From: Panacagrimonas sp041603235
Lineage (GTDB): Bacteria; Pseudomonadota; Gammaproteobacteria; Nevskiales; Nevskiaceae
DNA length: 64,000 nt
Reading direction: 5' to 3'
NCBI GenBank assembly: GCA_041603235.1
Contig: JBFIES010000004.1
Location: 186,001 to 250,000, forward strand
Shown: positions 16,540 to 25,008 of the stretch, piece after piece
How positions within the stretch are numbered: position 1 is the first letter of the stretch
How the letters are laid out: each line of letters opens with the position of its first letter
Program-made: the position numbers and the translations under genes
The notes under the pieces: generated by a model
The model's database searches: none
What the model was told of the DNA's origin: nothing
What the model saw: only the letters and a program-made list of their open reading frames with translations

Positions 16540-17649
16540 ATGAACAAGCTGATCGGAGCCGGTGCGCTCGCAGCCGCGTTTTGCGTCTCGACGCAGGTAA
16601 TGGCCGATGACAAGTATCAGGAGATGCGTCCGTACGCCTCGGGACTGTTCAGCTACGTCTTTGAAGAAGACGATCGCGATGATCTCGTGGGCGGTACTCC
16701 TTCGACGATTGGCGTTGGAAAGGGTGTGCAGCTCGGTGTTGGTAAGGCCATTAACAAGTGGTTTGGTCTTGAGTTGTCCGCCTTTGCTCATAACTACACG
16801 GGGCATGACAACGGCGGGCCTGACCTTGAAGACTACGGCGCAAAGATTGACGGCCTGTTCTTCTATAGCCGCGATCCTGCCTTTTCCCCTTACTTCGGTA
16901 TCGGTGCGGGTGGTATCCGCACCGGCATCAAGAATCAGGACAACGTTTCAACCGACCCGTTCGCGGATGTTGGCGTTGGCTTCATGAAGTTCTTCGAAAT
17001 TGCTGGCCATGAGCTGGGATTTCGCACGGACCTGCGCTATCGCCATATCTTTTTCGATGATGACGCCTTCGGTGCTGCCAATCAGGACGAAGTGGGCGAA
17101 GCCGTTCTGAACGTCGGTTTTGTGCTGCCGCTGGGTCCCAAGCCTTATGTCCAGGCTCCCAAGCCCGCACCTGCCGACTGTGCAGACAGCGACGGTGATG
17201 GCGTGTGCGATTCCGCAGATCTGTGTCCGGAAACGCCTAAGGGGCGTGCAGTTGATGCCAAGGGCTGCCCGGTCGAGAAGTCTGTGGAAGGCAATCCGAA
17301 CCAGAAGTTTGAAGACGTGCACTTTGCCTTCGATCGTTCTGATCTCAGTGACTACGCCAAATCGCTGCTGGACAACGCGGCTGGCGTGATCAAGGAGCTG
17401 AGCAAGAAGTATCCGAAGCTGCAGGTCAATGTCTCCGGCCACACTGACTGGGTGGGTACCGATGGTTACAACCAGGGTCTGTCCGAGCGGCGCGCAGTGG
17501 TTGTCAAGCAGTACCTGCAGCGCAAGGGTGTTGACGGTGCGCGTATCAATACGCAGGCCTACGGCGAGTCACGACCCAAGGCGACCAACGAGAACGCCGA
17601 AGGTCGCGCTCTGAACCGTCGCGCTGAAGTTCGTACCAGCAGCGAATAA
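16540..17649 (+). CDS. OmpA-family outer-membrane protein with TSP3 repeat
   Basis: Outer-membrane protein of 369 aa. A signal peptide (MNKLIGAGALAAAFCVSTQVMA) precedes an N-terminal beta-barrel of about 180 residues. A linker holds one thrombospondin type-3 calcium repeat (DSDGDGVCDSADLCPE). A C-terminal OmpA domain follows with SGHTDWVGTDGYNQGLSERRA, where the Asp and Arg bind peptidoglycan diaminopimelate, and NRRAEV near the end. It links the outer membrane to the wall and is usually abundant. A strong intrinsic terminator follows the stop. The next gene encodes a related protein. Confidence 0.93.
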   Translation: MNKLIGAGALAAAFCVSTQVMADDKYQEMRPYASGLFSYVFEEDDRDDLVGGTPSTIGVGKGVQLGVGKAINKWFGLELSAFAHNYTGHDNGGPDLEDYGAKIDGLFFYSRDPAFSPYFGIGAGGIRTGIKNQDNVSTDPFADVGVGFMKFFEIAGHELGFRTDLRYRHIFFDDDAFGAANQDEVGEAVLNVGFVLPLGPKPYVQAPKPAPADCADSDGDGVCDSADLCPETPKGRAVDAKGCPVEKSVEGNPNQKFEDVHFAFDRSDLSDYAKSLLDNAAGVIKELSKKYPKLQVNVSGHTDWVGTDGYNQGLSERRAVVVKQYLQRKGVDGARINTQAYGESRPKATNENAEGRALNRRAEVRTSSE

Positions 17650-17671
17650 GTCAAAAAGCTGGCATTACTTG

Positions 17672-17698
17672 AAGCCCCGCCCATGGCGGGGCTTTTTT
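17672..17698 (+). terminator. Intrinsic terminator after the OmpA-family gene
   Basis: AAGCCCCGCC (17672-17681) pairs perfectly with GGCGGGGCTT (17685-17694) around a 3-base loop and runs into a tract of T to 17698. It is a textbook rho-independent terminator just after the OmpA-family stop. Confidence 0.9.
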
Positions 17699-17748
17699 AT
17701 TGGACACACTTTGCGTCAGACTTCAGGCGACCACACTCGAAGGGATAC

Positions 17749-19170
17749 ATGCCGCACATGGATTTGAGAGGCGTGCGAAGAATTGCACTCATGCTGCTTG
17801 GCTTTGCTGCTTTCTGGACTTGCTATGCAGGCGCTTATAGTGGGCCCATCTTCGACGGCGACGCTGATGGCGTTGCCGACGAGCGGGATGCCTGCCTCGA
17901 TAGTCCACCGGGAAGCACTGTGGGAGAAGATGGATGCTCTCCGGCTACCGACCACGATGGTGATGGCGTCTCGGACGCGATTGATGTTTGCCCACAGTCT
18001 CCTGCAGGCGCGATCACTGATTCGCAAGGCTGCTCGCTTGATGAGGACGTCGACGGAATAGCGGATGGGGTCGATCGATGCCCGGGAACAGAGTATTCAG
18101 TTCTTGTCGACGAGCAGGGCTGCGCAAGTAACCAAACTGCGCGCCACATGCCTGCTCCGCTGCGTCGGGTTGATCGGCAGTCTGTTGCACCTGTTTTCAT
18201 CCCGCTCCCTGCTGAGGTGTCGGCCAAGACTGCGGCACCTGCACCTGCACCTGCACCTGCACCTGCACCTGCACCTACGCCAGAGCCAGAACCTATCGTA
18301 GCGGCTAGGCCTGCTCCAGATTTGGACGCTGTTGTTGCGACATTACCTGCGGAACCGCTTCCAGAGTCGCGCGCGGCAGAACGGGCCTTGCCTGCATCAT
18401 CAGATCAAAGACCCGTCACTCGACCGGCCCCCGCCGCGAAACCATCGCCGACGCGCTTGATCAGTTTTGAATCCGGCGGGACTGAACTGAGCGCGGGCGC
18501 GCGCCGTGCTCTCAATGAGCAGCTCGATGAGATTCGATCAGAGCTTGCTCAATTTCCGGAAGCCGTACTGCTCGTCAGTGGTCATGCGGATACTCGACTT
18601 GACGGCGTTGATGCACAGCGACTTTCGGCGCAAAGAGCTGTAAAGGTTCGAAATGTGCTGGTTGGGGCAGGAATTCCGGCACGGCGCCTTCACCTTCGGG
18701 TGCCCGGTGTTTCACAGCCTCGCTTCAGCGGCGAAGATCTCGCGAAGAATGCGCGTGTGGAGTTAAGCACTCTTCATGGTCAGCGGCTTCAGGTTTCGTC
18801 TGGTGAGCCTGTGCAGGCTCGCGGCACCCGCAGCGTGGCAGGACCAACTTCGTCGCAAATTTCTTTCGACAGGTATAGCTCGACAATTGATCCGGTTGCT
18901 GCCGCAAACCTGGATGTATTTGCGCGTCAAAGCCTGCAAAAACTGCAAGCCGCCCCGGGCAGGCGAATCTATCTTGTCGGGGCCATTGGTGATGATGAAA
19001 CCGGTGTGGGCGCTTATCGGCTGGCACTGAGTCGCGCCGCTGCGGTGCGCGCCTACCTTGTATCCGCCGGAATCGGAGAGGCCCTCATTGATGTTGCACC
19101 CGGAGCTGCTGACAACGCCGGATCAGGCTCCGGGCGCCGCGTTGAATTTCGACTAATCGAACCTAGATGA
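17749..19170 (+). CDS. Secreted protein with TSP3 repeats, Ala-Pro linker and two tandem OmpA-like domains
   Basis: Exported protein of 473 aa. A signal peptide (RIALMLLGFAAFWTCYAGAYS) is followed by several thrombospondin type-3 repeats (DGDADGVADERDACLD, DHDGDGVSDAIDVCPQ, DEDVDGIADGVDRCPG). Next come a proline-rich linker with a run of Ala-Pro pairs and an OmpA-like domain (SGHADTRLDGVDAQRLSAQRA). A second, more divergent OmpA-like domain (LVGAIGDDETG, SGRRVEFRL) ends the protein. No beta-barrel is evident, so it is probably periplasmic and wall-bound. AGGGA lies 3 bases before the ATG at 17749; ATG 17758 is an alternative. It looks like a barrel-less cousin of the upstream gene. Confidence 0.82.
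   Translation: MPHMDLRGVRRIALMLLGFAAFWTCYAGAYSGPIFDGDADGVADERDACLDSPPGSTVGEDGCSPATDHDGDGVSDAIDVCPQSPAGAITDSQGCSLDEDVDGIADGVDRCPGTEYSVLVDEQGCASNQTARHMPAPLRRVDRQSVAPVFIPLPAEVSAKTAAPAPAPAPAPAPAPTPEPEPIVAARPAPDLDAVVATLPAEPLPESRAAERALPASSDQRPVTRPAPAAKPSPTRLISFESGGTELSAGARRALNEQLDEIRSELAQFPEAVLLVSGHADTRLDGVDAQRLSAQRAVKVRNVLVGAGIPARRLHLRVPGVSQPRFSGEDLAKNARVELSTLHGQRLQVSSGEPVQARGTRSVAGPTSSQISFDRYSSTIDPVAAANLDVFARQSLQKLQAAPGRRIYLVGAIGDDETGVGAYRLALSRAAAVRAYLVSAGIGEALIDVAPGAADNAGSGSGRRVEFRLIEPR
18235..18276. repeat. Hexanucleotide tandem repeat (GCACCT x7)
   Basis: Seven perfect tandem copies of GCACCT encode seven Ala-Pro pairs in the linker of the double-OmpA protein. The unit is 6 bases, so gain or loss of copies would alter linker length without breaking the frame. 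Confidence 0.95.
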
Positions 19171-19212
19171 CTGCTTTGCTACTCAAAGGCAAGAAGCCGA
19201 TTTGCTGGCGCG

Positions 19213-20307
19213 CTATGCGTCTGGCAGCAAGCTTGGAGAGTTCAAAGTCGGTTTGACGGCATCGATTCGTAATAGGCGCTGCTTGAGTTCTTCTGCGCTG
19301 GCCTCGTCGGGTTGCCATTGGTACACGTGCTGCAGTGTCAGTTCTTTCAGCATCCGGATGTGGTCAGCGCTGGCATTGAGTGCGGGGATGTAACGTAGCT
19401 CTTCTCCGCCAGCGCCAGTGAACGTTTCTGAATAACGAATCGCAACTTCCTCAAGTGTTTCAAGGCAATCAACCGAAAAGCCGGGACAGATGACATCCAG
19501 GCTCTCGATTCCCTGGGCAGCCAATTGCGGGATCACCATATCCGTGTAGGGTTGCAGCCATGGTTGGCGACCCAGTCGAGACTGGAAGCTGATCGAGAAC
19601 ATCGTGCTGCTCAGCTGCAATTTCTCCGATAGCAGGCGTGCCGTCTTCTGACACTGGCAGTAGTAAGGATCGCCCAGTTCCAGATATTTTCTGGGAATGG
19701 AGTGAAATGAGATCAGCAAATGATCGGCGCGACCTCGGGCCTGCCAATGCTCGTTCACGCTATTCGCCAGCGCTTCGATATAGCGATCATGATCGTGGTA
19801 ACTGTTGATGGTCCTGATTTCAGGGATCCACCTTTGTTTTCTCATCGCCTCAGCCAGCGCATCAAAAGCCGCTGCAGTTGTGGTACCCGAGTACTGTGGA
19901 TACATCGGCAGGAACAGTATTCTCCGCACCCCAAGCGCGCGCATACGCTCCAGGCTCGATTGCACAGAAGGCTCCCCGTAAGTCATGGCGAGATCTACGA
20001 CAACGCTTGTGCCCAAAGCTTGTTGCAGTTCCGCGACCTGCTGCCTGCTGATTGAAAGAAGCGGGGATCCATCTTCGCCCCACACTTTGCTGTAGGCCTC
20101 GACCAGCTTTCGCGGCCGAAACGGAAGAATGAAGCCGTGCAGGATGGGCATCCATAGCCAGCGAGGAAGTTCCACAACCCTTGGGTCAGAGAGGAACTGC
20201 TTCAAGTACCGGCGTATAGAGCCCGCTTCAGGAGCTGCAGGGGTTCCCAGGTTAACCAGAATGACGCCAATTCCTGGCTGCTGTTGGTGCGGAAGAATGG
20301 GATTCAT
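19213..20307 (-). CDS. hemH: Ferrochelatase
   Basis: HemH, 364 aa, inserts ferrous iron into protoporphyrin IX, the last step of haem synthesis. Signature segments include GVILVNLGTPAAP near the start, FLPMYPQYSGTTTAAAFDAL, LLISFHSIPRKYLELGDPY with the metal-binding His, and CPGFSVDCLETLEEV with the conserved Glu. The ATG at 20307 overlaps the stop of the AGCS transporter gene (ATGA); the frame upstream of it lies within the transporter gene in another frame. Haem made here would supply, among others, the quinohaemoprotein encoded at 33.6 kb. Confidence 0.95.
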   Translation of the reverse strand: MNPILPHQQQPGIGVILVNLGTPAAPEAGSIRRYLKQFLSDPRVVELPRWLWMPILHGFILPFRPRKLVEAYSKVWGEDGSPLLSISRQQVAELQQALGTSVVVDLAMTYGEPSVQSSLERMRALGVRRILFLPMYPQYSGTTTAAAFDALAEAMRKQRWIPEIRTINSYHDHDRYIEALANSVNEHWQARGRADHLLISFHSIPRKYLELGDPYYCQCQKTARLLSEKLQLSSTMFSISFQSRLGRQPWLQPYTDMVIPQLAAQGIESLDVICPGFSVDCLETLEEVAIRYSETFTGAGGEELRYIPALNASADHIRMLKELTLQHVYQWQPDEASAEELKQRLLRIDAVKPTLNSPSLLPDA

Positions 20308-21974
20308 CTTGAATGGGTACGCGCGATCTCGCCGCGCTTGAGTCTTGCGAAATAGTCGTGCCACGCCTTCATGGCCTTGGATCCGAGAAGAGCCATTACG
20401 GGAAGATTGACCGCCAGCATGAAGCCAAGTGCAACCGTGGATAGCGTATCGACCTCGCGCGCGGTGCGGATGAAGCCGGTACAGGTGACCGCGATCAGCA
20501 GGCACCAGAGCACCCGATAATTGCGCACAGCTTTATCTCCGCCGCCAAAATATCGAACTCCCTGCTCCCCGTAGTAGCCATAGGTGATGATGGTGGAGAA
20601 CCCGAAGAGCCAGACGGCTATGGTGACCATCCACTTTCCAAGGCCCGGTAGCGCCTGGTCAAAGGATTTTGCAGTCAGGGTGGAGCCGCTGAAGTCTGCG
20701 AACAGACCATCTTCAATCAAGGTCGGCGGGCTTGAACTGTCGATGGAGTCCCAGTCGACAACCAGACCACTCGTCGTATTCTCGATGGTGCCGTATATGC
20801 GCTGACGCTTTTCGCCCGCCTCGACCACGGCAAAGACCTGATCGGACTCGGAGAACCCCTCGGCTTCAGTTCTGGTGATCGGTGTTTCGGCGAGTTGCCA
20901 GGCGTCGGCGCCGGTCTGCGTAAAGGCAGGGGCGTTTTCCCAAGTATGTCCCGCGCCTCTATTCCACAAGCCACTGGATAGAATCACGAGTGCAGTAATG
21001 GTGCAGACAATCAGCGTATCGATCAGGGGTTCAAGGCCGGCGACCACGCCTTCTGTTACCGGCTCGTTGGTTTTGACAGCGCTGTGAGCGATGGGCGCCG
21101 TTCCAAGACCGGACTCGGAGGAGAACAAAGCTCGTTTCATCCCAAAGATGAAGGCCATGCCCAGAGTGGCTCCGGTAAAGGCGCCGACCGCCTCGGTGGG
21201 CGCAAACGCCGATGAGAAAATCATCCTGAAGACGTCGGGTATCTGGTCGAAATTAACGGTCAGAACGTATAGCCCCGCAATCACATAGATGAGGCACATT
21301 AATGGGACCAGCTTGTTTGCCGTCGCACCGATGCGCTTGACGCCCCCGACCAGAACCACAGCAACCAGAATGGCCAGGATCACGCCGCTGATCCAGTTGG
21401 GTACGCCGAAGTAAGCTTGAGTCGTGTGGCCGACGCTCCAGGCCTGAAACATGTTTCCACCAGTCACGGCAAAGGTGAAAACTGAGAGACAGAAGAAACC
21501 GCCAGCAATTTTCCCGATGGTCGCCCATGCCGGTCCCAGGCGCGCCAGACCATTGCGGCATACGTACATCGTTCCGCCATGAGGATCGTCGGGATTGGAG
21601 GTGTCGCGGTACAGCATGGACAGGGTGACCTCAGCGCTCTTGAGCGCCATGCCGAGGAACCCGACTACCCACATCCAGAACACGGCGCCAGGCCCGCCAA
21701 ACTCAACGGCAATCGCGACGCCCGCGATATTGCCAAGGCCCACCGTTCCGGAAATGGCGGCGGACAACGCCTGAAAGTGTGTGAGAGCGCCGACTCCGGT
21801 GCGGGTGTCGATGCCGCGGCCTGTGATCAGGGCAACGCCATGTGTGATCGACCGATACTGTGAGAATCCGCTCCAGAACGTGAACAGGACCGCCATTCCA
21901 AGAAGCGCGATCAGCACCGGCTTGGACAACATGACAGCGTTGATTGCGTCCAGCGTTGAAAAGAAGATTTCCAA
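20304..21974 (-). CDS. AGCS-family sodium:amino acid (alanine/glycine) symporter with large insertion
   Basis: Polytopic inner-membrane transporter, 556 aa, of the alanine/glycine:cation symporter family. Conserved family segments are ALSAAISGTVGLGNIAGVAIA, GPGAVFWMWVVGF and FGMKRALFSSESGLGTAPIAHSA. Typical members have about 450-480 residues. The excess is a hydrophilic stretch of about 100 residues (341-440) between two membrane helices, rich in Asp, Glu, Ser and Thr. The substrate is probably alanine or glycine, but specificity cannot be read. It lies 35 bases after a second sodium symporter gene and overlaps hemH. Confidence 0.92.
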   Translation of the reverse strand: MEIFFSTLDAINAVMLSKPVLIALLGMAVLFTFWSGFSQYRSITHGVALITGRGIDTRTGVGALTHFQALSAAISGTVGLGNIAGVAIAVEFGGPGAVFWMWVVGFLGMALKSAEVTLSMLYRDTSNPDDPHGGTMYVCRNGLARLGPAWATIGKIAGGFFCLSVFTFAVTGGNMFQAWSVGHTTQAYFGVPNWISGVILAILVAVVLVGGVKRIGATANKLVPLMCLIYVIAGLYVLTVNFDQIPDVFRMIFSSAFAPTEAVGAFTGATLGMAFIFGMKRALFSSESGLGTAPIAHSAVKTNEPVTEGVVAGLEPLIDTLIVCTITALVILSSGLWNRGAGHTWENAPAFTQTGADAWQLAETPITRTEAEGFSESDQVFAVVEAGEKRQRIYGTIENTTSGLVVDWDSIDSSSPPTLIEDGLFADFSGSTLTAKSFDQALPGLGKWMVTIAVWLFGFSTIITYGYYGEQGVRYFGGGDKAVRNYRVLWCLLIAVTCTGFIRTAREVDTLSTVALGFMLAVNLPVMALLGSKAMKAWHDYFARLKRGEIARTHSR

Positions 21975-22009
21975 AATTTGTACCGTCGAAGTTTGTATTT
22001 CAGTGAGGC

Positions 22010-23365
22010 TCAGACAATGCCCGCTGACGTCAGCAGAATCCAGGCCAGTGCAGGCGGCGCGACGAAACGAAGAAACAGCAGCCAGCCGCGAGTCCAGGAC
22101 GCGGGTAGGGCATCAGGTCCGCTGAGTTCACTGATCGCCCCCTTCGACCATTTCCAACCGACAAACAATGCTGACAACAGCGCCCCGAGGGGGAGCATAT
22201 AGTTGGTGGCAGCGTGATCCATCAGGTCAAAGAAGGTTTTGCCAAACAGATGAAAGCCTGACCAATGTCCGAAGGAAAGAGACGAAGGTACCGCCAAGGC
22301 GAAGCAGACCGCAGTGCAGAGCAGCACCGCTTTGCCGCGGCTAAATCTGTGCTCGTCAATCAGATAGGCAACTGTGGGTTCGAGTATAGAAATAGCTGAG
22401 GTCAGGGCGGCCACTGCGAGCAAGATGAAGAAGCCGACGCCGAACAGAACGCCGCCGGGCATGGTCGCAAAAATGGCCGGCAGCGTGACGAAGGTCAGAC
22501 CGGGTCCGGCAGCCGGGTCGAAGCCAAACGAGAAAACAATCGCCATCACCATCAGGCCAGCCAATACCGATACACAAAGATCAAGGCCAACCACGGCACC
22601 GGTGGTGGATGCGATAGCCGAAGATTTCTTTAGGTAAGAGCCATATGTCAGCAGGCATCCCATGCCCAGGCTCAGAGAGAAGAAGGCCTGGGCGAGGGCA
22701 GCGCTGAAGGTTTCTGCGCTGACCTTTGAAAAGTCAGGCGTGAGGAAAAAACGCAGCCCTTCCGCAGCGCCTGGGAGCGAGATCGCGCGCAGGGTCAGCG
22801 CGATGAGCAACAAGAACAAGGCGGGCATCAGCAACTTGCTGAATCGTTCGATGCCCTTGCCAACGCCGCCTCCGACCACCCAGGCGACCAGGGCCATAAA
22901 CACGGCGGCGTAGGCTAGTGGTTGCAGAGGTGAGGCAATGAAGGATTCAAAGTGCGCCCCGAGCTGAGCCGGGTCTGTGGAAACGATCATGCCGCGAGAC
23001 ATGAAACCGATATAGGCCAATGTCCATCCGGCAACCACGATGTAGAACGACAGGATCACGAATCCGGAAAGTACACCCAGATAGCCCAACGGCTTCCAGG
23101 CGTTTCCGCCCAACAGAGTGAAGGCGCCAACCGGATTTCGTCGGGTGGCACGTCCGAGCGCGATTTCGGACATGGCCAGAGACATGCCGAACAGGGCAAC
23201 AATGGCGATATAGATCAGCAGGAATGCACCGCCGCCGTTTTCCCCAACGACGTAGGGGAAGCGCCAGATATTGCCGAGCCCGACAGCTGAGCCAGCCGCA
23301 GCCATGACGAATCCGAAACGACTTCCCCAGAATTCGCGTTTTTCAGTGCCGATCAAACTGTCCAA
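22010..23365 (-). CDS. NSS-family sodium-dependent transporter (SNF-type)
   Basis: Neurotransmitter:sodium symporter family protein, 451 aa, with eleven or twelve hydrophobic helices in a LeuT-like pattern. The first helix carries the family hallmark GFVMAAAGSAVGLGNIWRFPY followed by ENGGGAFLLIY, forming the sodium and substrate sites. Bacterial members transport amino acids such as leucine, tryptophan or tyrosine; the substrate here is unknown. Together with the AGCS gene just downstream it forms a probable amino-acid uptake unit. It is separated from the upstream thiolase gene by a hairpin. Confidence 0.93.
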   Translation of the reverse strand: MDSLIGTEKREFWGSRFGFVMAAAGSAVGLGNIWRFPYVVGENGGGAFLLIYIAIVALFGMSLAMSEIALGRATRRNPVGAFTLLGGNAWKPLGYLGVLSGFVILSFYIVVAGWTLAYIGFMSRGMIVSTDPAQLGAHFESFIASPLQPLAYAAVFMALVAWVVGGGVGKGIERFSKLLMPALFLLLIALTLRAISLPGAAEGLRFFLTPDFSKVSAETFSAALAQAFFSLSLGMGCLLTYGSYLKKSSAIASTTGAVVGLDLCVSVLAGLMVMAIVFSFGFDPAAGPGLTFVTLPAIFATMPGGVLFGVGFFILLAVAALTSAISILEPTVAYLIDEHRFSRGKAVLLCTAVCFALAVPSSLSFGHWSGFHLFGKTFFDLMDHAATNYMLPLGALLSALFVGWKWSKGAISELSGPDALPASWTRGWLLFLRFVAPPALAWILLTSAGIV

Positions 23366-23420
23366 TCTCCCTGATCTTCAGGCACCGACGGGTCGAGCCT
23401 GCAAACAAGGAGCCTATGTT

Positions 23421-23453
23421 ACCTGCGTCAGCCACCACGTGGCCGACGCAGGT
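23421..23453 (-). terminator. Hairpin downstream of the thiolase gene
   Basis: A 13-pair stem (23421-23433 with 23441-23453, one wobble on the reverse strand) and a 7-base loop lie in the 98-base gap after the thiolase stop. The following sequence has only short T-runs, so termination is plausible rather than certain. Confidence 0.45.
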
Positions 23454-23463
23454 TACCTGGAAC

Positions 23464-24744
23464 TCAGCGTTCGAGAATTGCAGTAATCCCGAGGCCACCC
23501 GCTGCGCAGATGGAAATCAGGCCGCGGCCACCGCGATTCTCGTCAATAATCTTGGACAGGGTGGCGATGATGCGGCCGCCTGTGGCTGCAAACGGATGGC
23601 CCAGTGCCACCGAACTGCCGCGAATATTCAGTCGTGATCGGTCAATGCTGCCCATGGCTTTGCTGAGACCCAGTTGCTCCTTGCAGAAGCTCTTGTCTTC
23701 CCAGGCAGCGAGCGTGCACAGGACCTGGGCAGCAAAGGCTTCGTGGATTTCATAGAAGTCGAAGTCCTGCAGACTGAGGCCCGCCCGCTCCAGCATGCGA
23801 GGAACGGCGTAGGCCGGCGCCATCAACAAGCCTTCCTTGCCCGATGCAAAGTCGACTGCAGCAGTCTCAGCGTGGGTCAGGTATGCCTGAGGCTCTAGGC
23901 CGCGCGCTGTGGTCCATTCTTCGCTGGCCATGAGCACTGCGGACGCGCCATCGGTCAGTGGCGTTGAGTTGCCTGCGGTAAGGGTGCCTTTGCCGCTGCG
24001 ATCGTAGGCGGGCTTCAGCGTGGCAAGCTTTTCCAGGCTGGTTTCGGCGCGCAGGTTGTTGTCACGCTCAAGATTGCGAAACGGCACGATCAGATCGCTG
24101 TAGAAACCCGATTCGTAGGCCGCCGCCGCCTTGGTGTGAGATTCAAAAGCGAGCTGATCCTGTGCTTCTCTGGAGATGCCCCAGGTCTTGGCCATTTCCT
24201 CGCAATGCTGACCCATGCTCTTGCGTGTGCGTGGTTCTGTCACGGCTGGAATCGCAGGCGCAATCATGCTCGGGCGAAATTTGGACAGCGCTTTGAGCTT
24301 CTGGCCGCTGGTTTTGCCACGATTGGCTTCGAGCAGAATCTTGCGAAGCTTTTCGTTGACGCCGATCGGGGCGTCGGAGGTAGTGTCGACGCCACCAGCG
24401 ATGCCGGCCTCGATCTGACCCAATGCGATCTTGTTCCCGATATTGACGGCTGCCTGCATGCCAGTGCCGCAAGCCATTTGCACATCAAACGCCGGAGTTT
24501 CCGGCGACAAGCCCGAAGACAGCACGGATTCGCGGCACAGATTGAAGTCACGGGAATGCTTCAATACGGCTCCGGCGGCGACCTCACCGATGCGTTCGCC
24601 ATGCAGCTGGTACTTGTCTACAACGCCGCGAAATGCGGTCGTAAGCATATCTTTGTTGCTTGCATCTGCGTATGCGCCGTTTGAACGAGCAAAGGGAATG
24701 CGTGCACCACCGATGACCGCGACGCGATTGACTGACTGCTTCAT
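23464..24744 (-). CDS. Acetyl-CoA C-acyltransferase (thiolase, FadI-like)
   Basis: Thiolase of 426 aa, catalysing thiolytic cleavage of 3-ketoacyl-CoA or the reverse condensation. The nucleophile is Cys92 in MACGTGMQAA. The other catalytic motifs are HEAFAAQ, GHPFAATGGR and a second Cys (Cys413) in SICAAGGLG. Length and an inserted helical region (residues about 140-200) resemble FadI-type thiolases rather than the 390-residue AtoB group. The ATG at 24744 precedes MKQSVNRVAVIGGARIPFAR. A short-chain dehydrogenase gene lies upstream on the same strand, so a beta-oxidation role is likely. Confidence 0.92.
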   Translation of the reverse strand: MKQSVNRVAVIGGARIPFARSNGAYADASNKDMLTTAFRGVVDKYQLHGERIGEVAAGAVLKHSRDFNLCRESVLSSGLSPETPAFDVQMACGTGMQAAVNIGNKIALGQIEAGIAGGVDTTSDAPIGVNEKLRKILLEANRGKTSGQKLKALSKFRPSMIAPAIPAVTEPRTRKSMGQHCEEMAKTWGISREAQDQLAFESHTKAAAAYESGFYSDLIVPFRNLERDNNLRAETSLEKLATLKPAYDRSGKGTLTAGNSTPLTDGASAVLMASEEWTTARGLEPQAYLTHAETAAVDFASGKEGLLMAPAYAVPRMLERAGLSLQDFDFYEIHEAFAAQVLCTLAAWEDKSFCKEQLGLSKAMGSIDRSRLNIRGSSVALGHPFAATGGRIIATLSKIIDENRGGRGLISICAAGGLGITAILER

Positions 24745-24902
24745 TGAAAACTCCAAGCTCGATAAAGGGATTGGGATTATTGTAGGAGCAGCGCGCCCCA
24801 ACTCATGCGGCCTCAGAGACAGGTGGTTTCGACGGGTGGGGCAGAGAGAGACGCATCTAGAGCGCCATCTGTTACCTGAATGACGCGCTGGAGAACAGAA
24901 AA

Positions 24903-24950
24903 CGGGTCAGGTTCCCAAAGATTCATGTAGATCTCTGGGAACCTGACCCG
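24903..24950. repeat. Large perfect palindrome (REP-like) between thiolase and SDR genes
   Basis: Two perfect 15-base arms (24903-24917 and 24936-24950) built on GGGTCAGGTTCCC surround an 18-base loop. A-tracts flank the left arm and T-tracts the right, so either strand could form a hairpin with a terminal U-rich run. The GGTCAG-containing arm resembles palindromic repeats mobilised by REP-associated IS200-like transposases in other proteobacteria. No transposase is nearby and no second copy was noticed in this window. It may double as a bidirectional terminator. Confidence 0.7.
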
Positions 24951-25008
24951 CTTTTTGTGTGGCTCAATTAAGTCAGCTAATGAGCCTGGTCAGTCCACCG
25001 GCAGCTTC

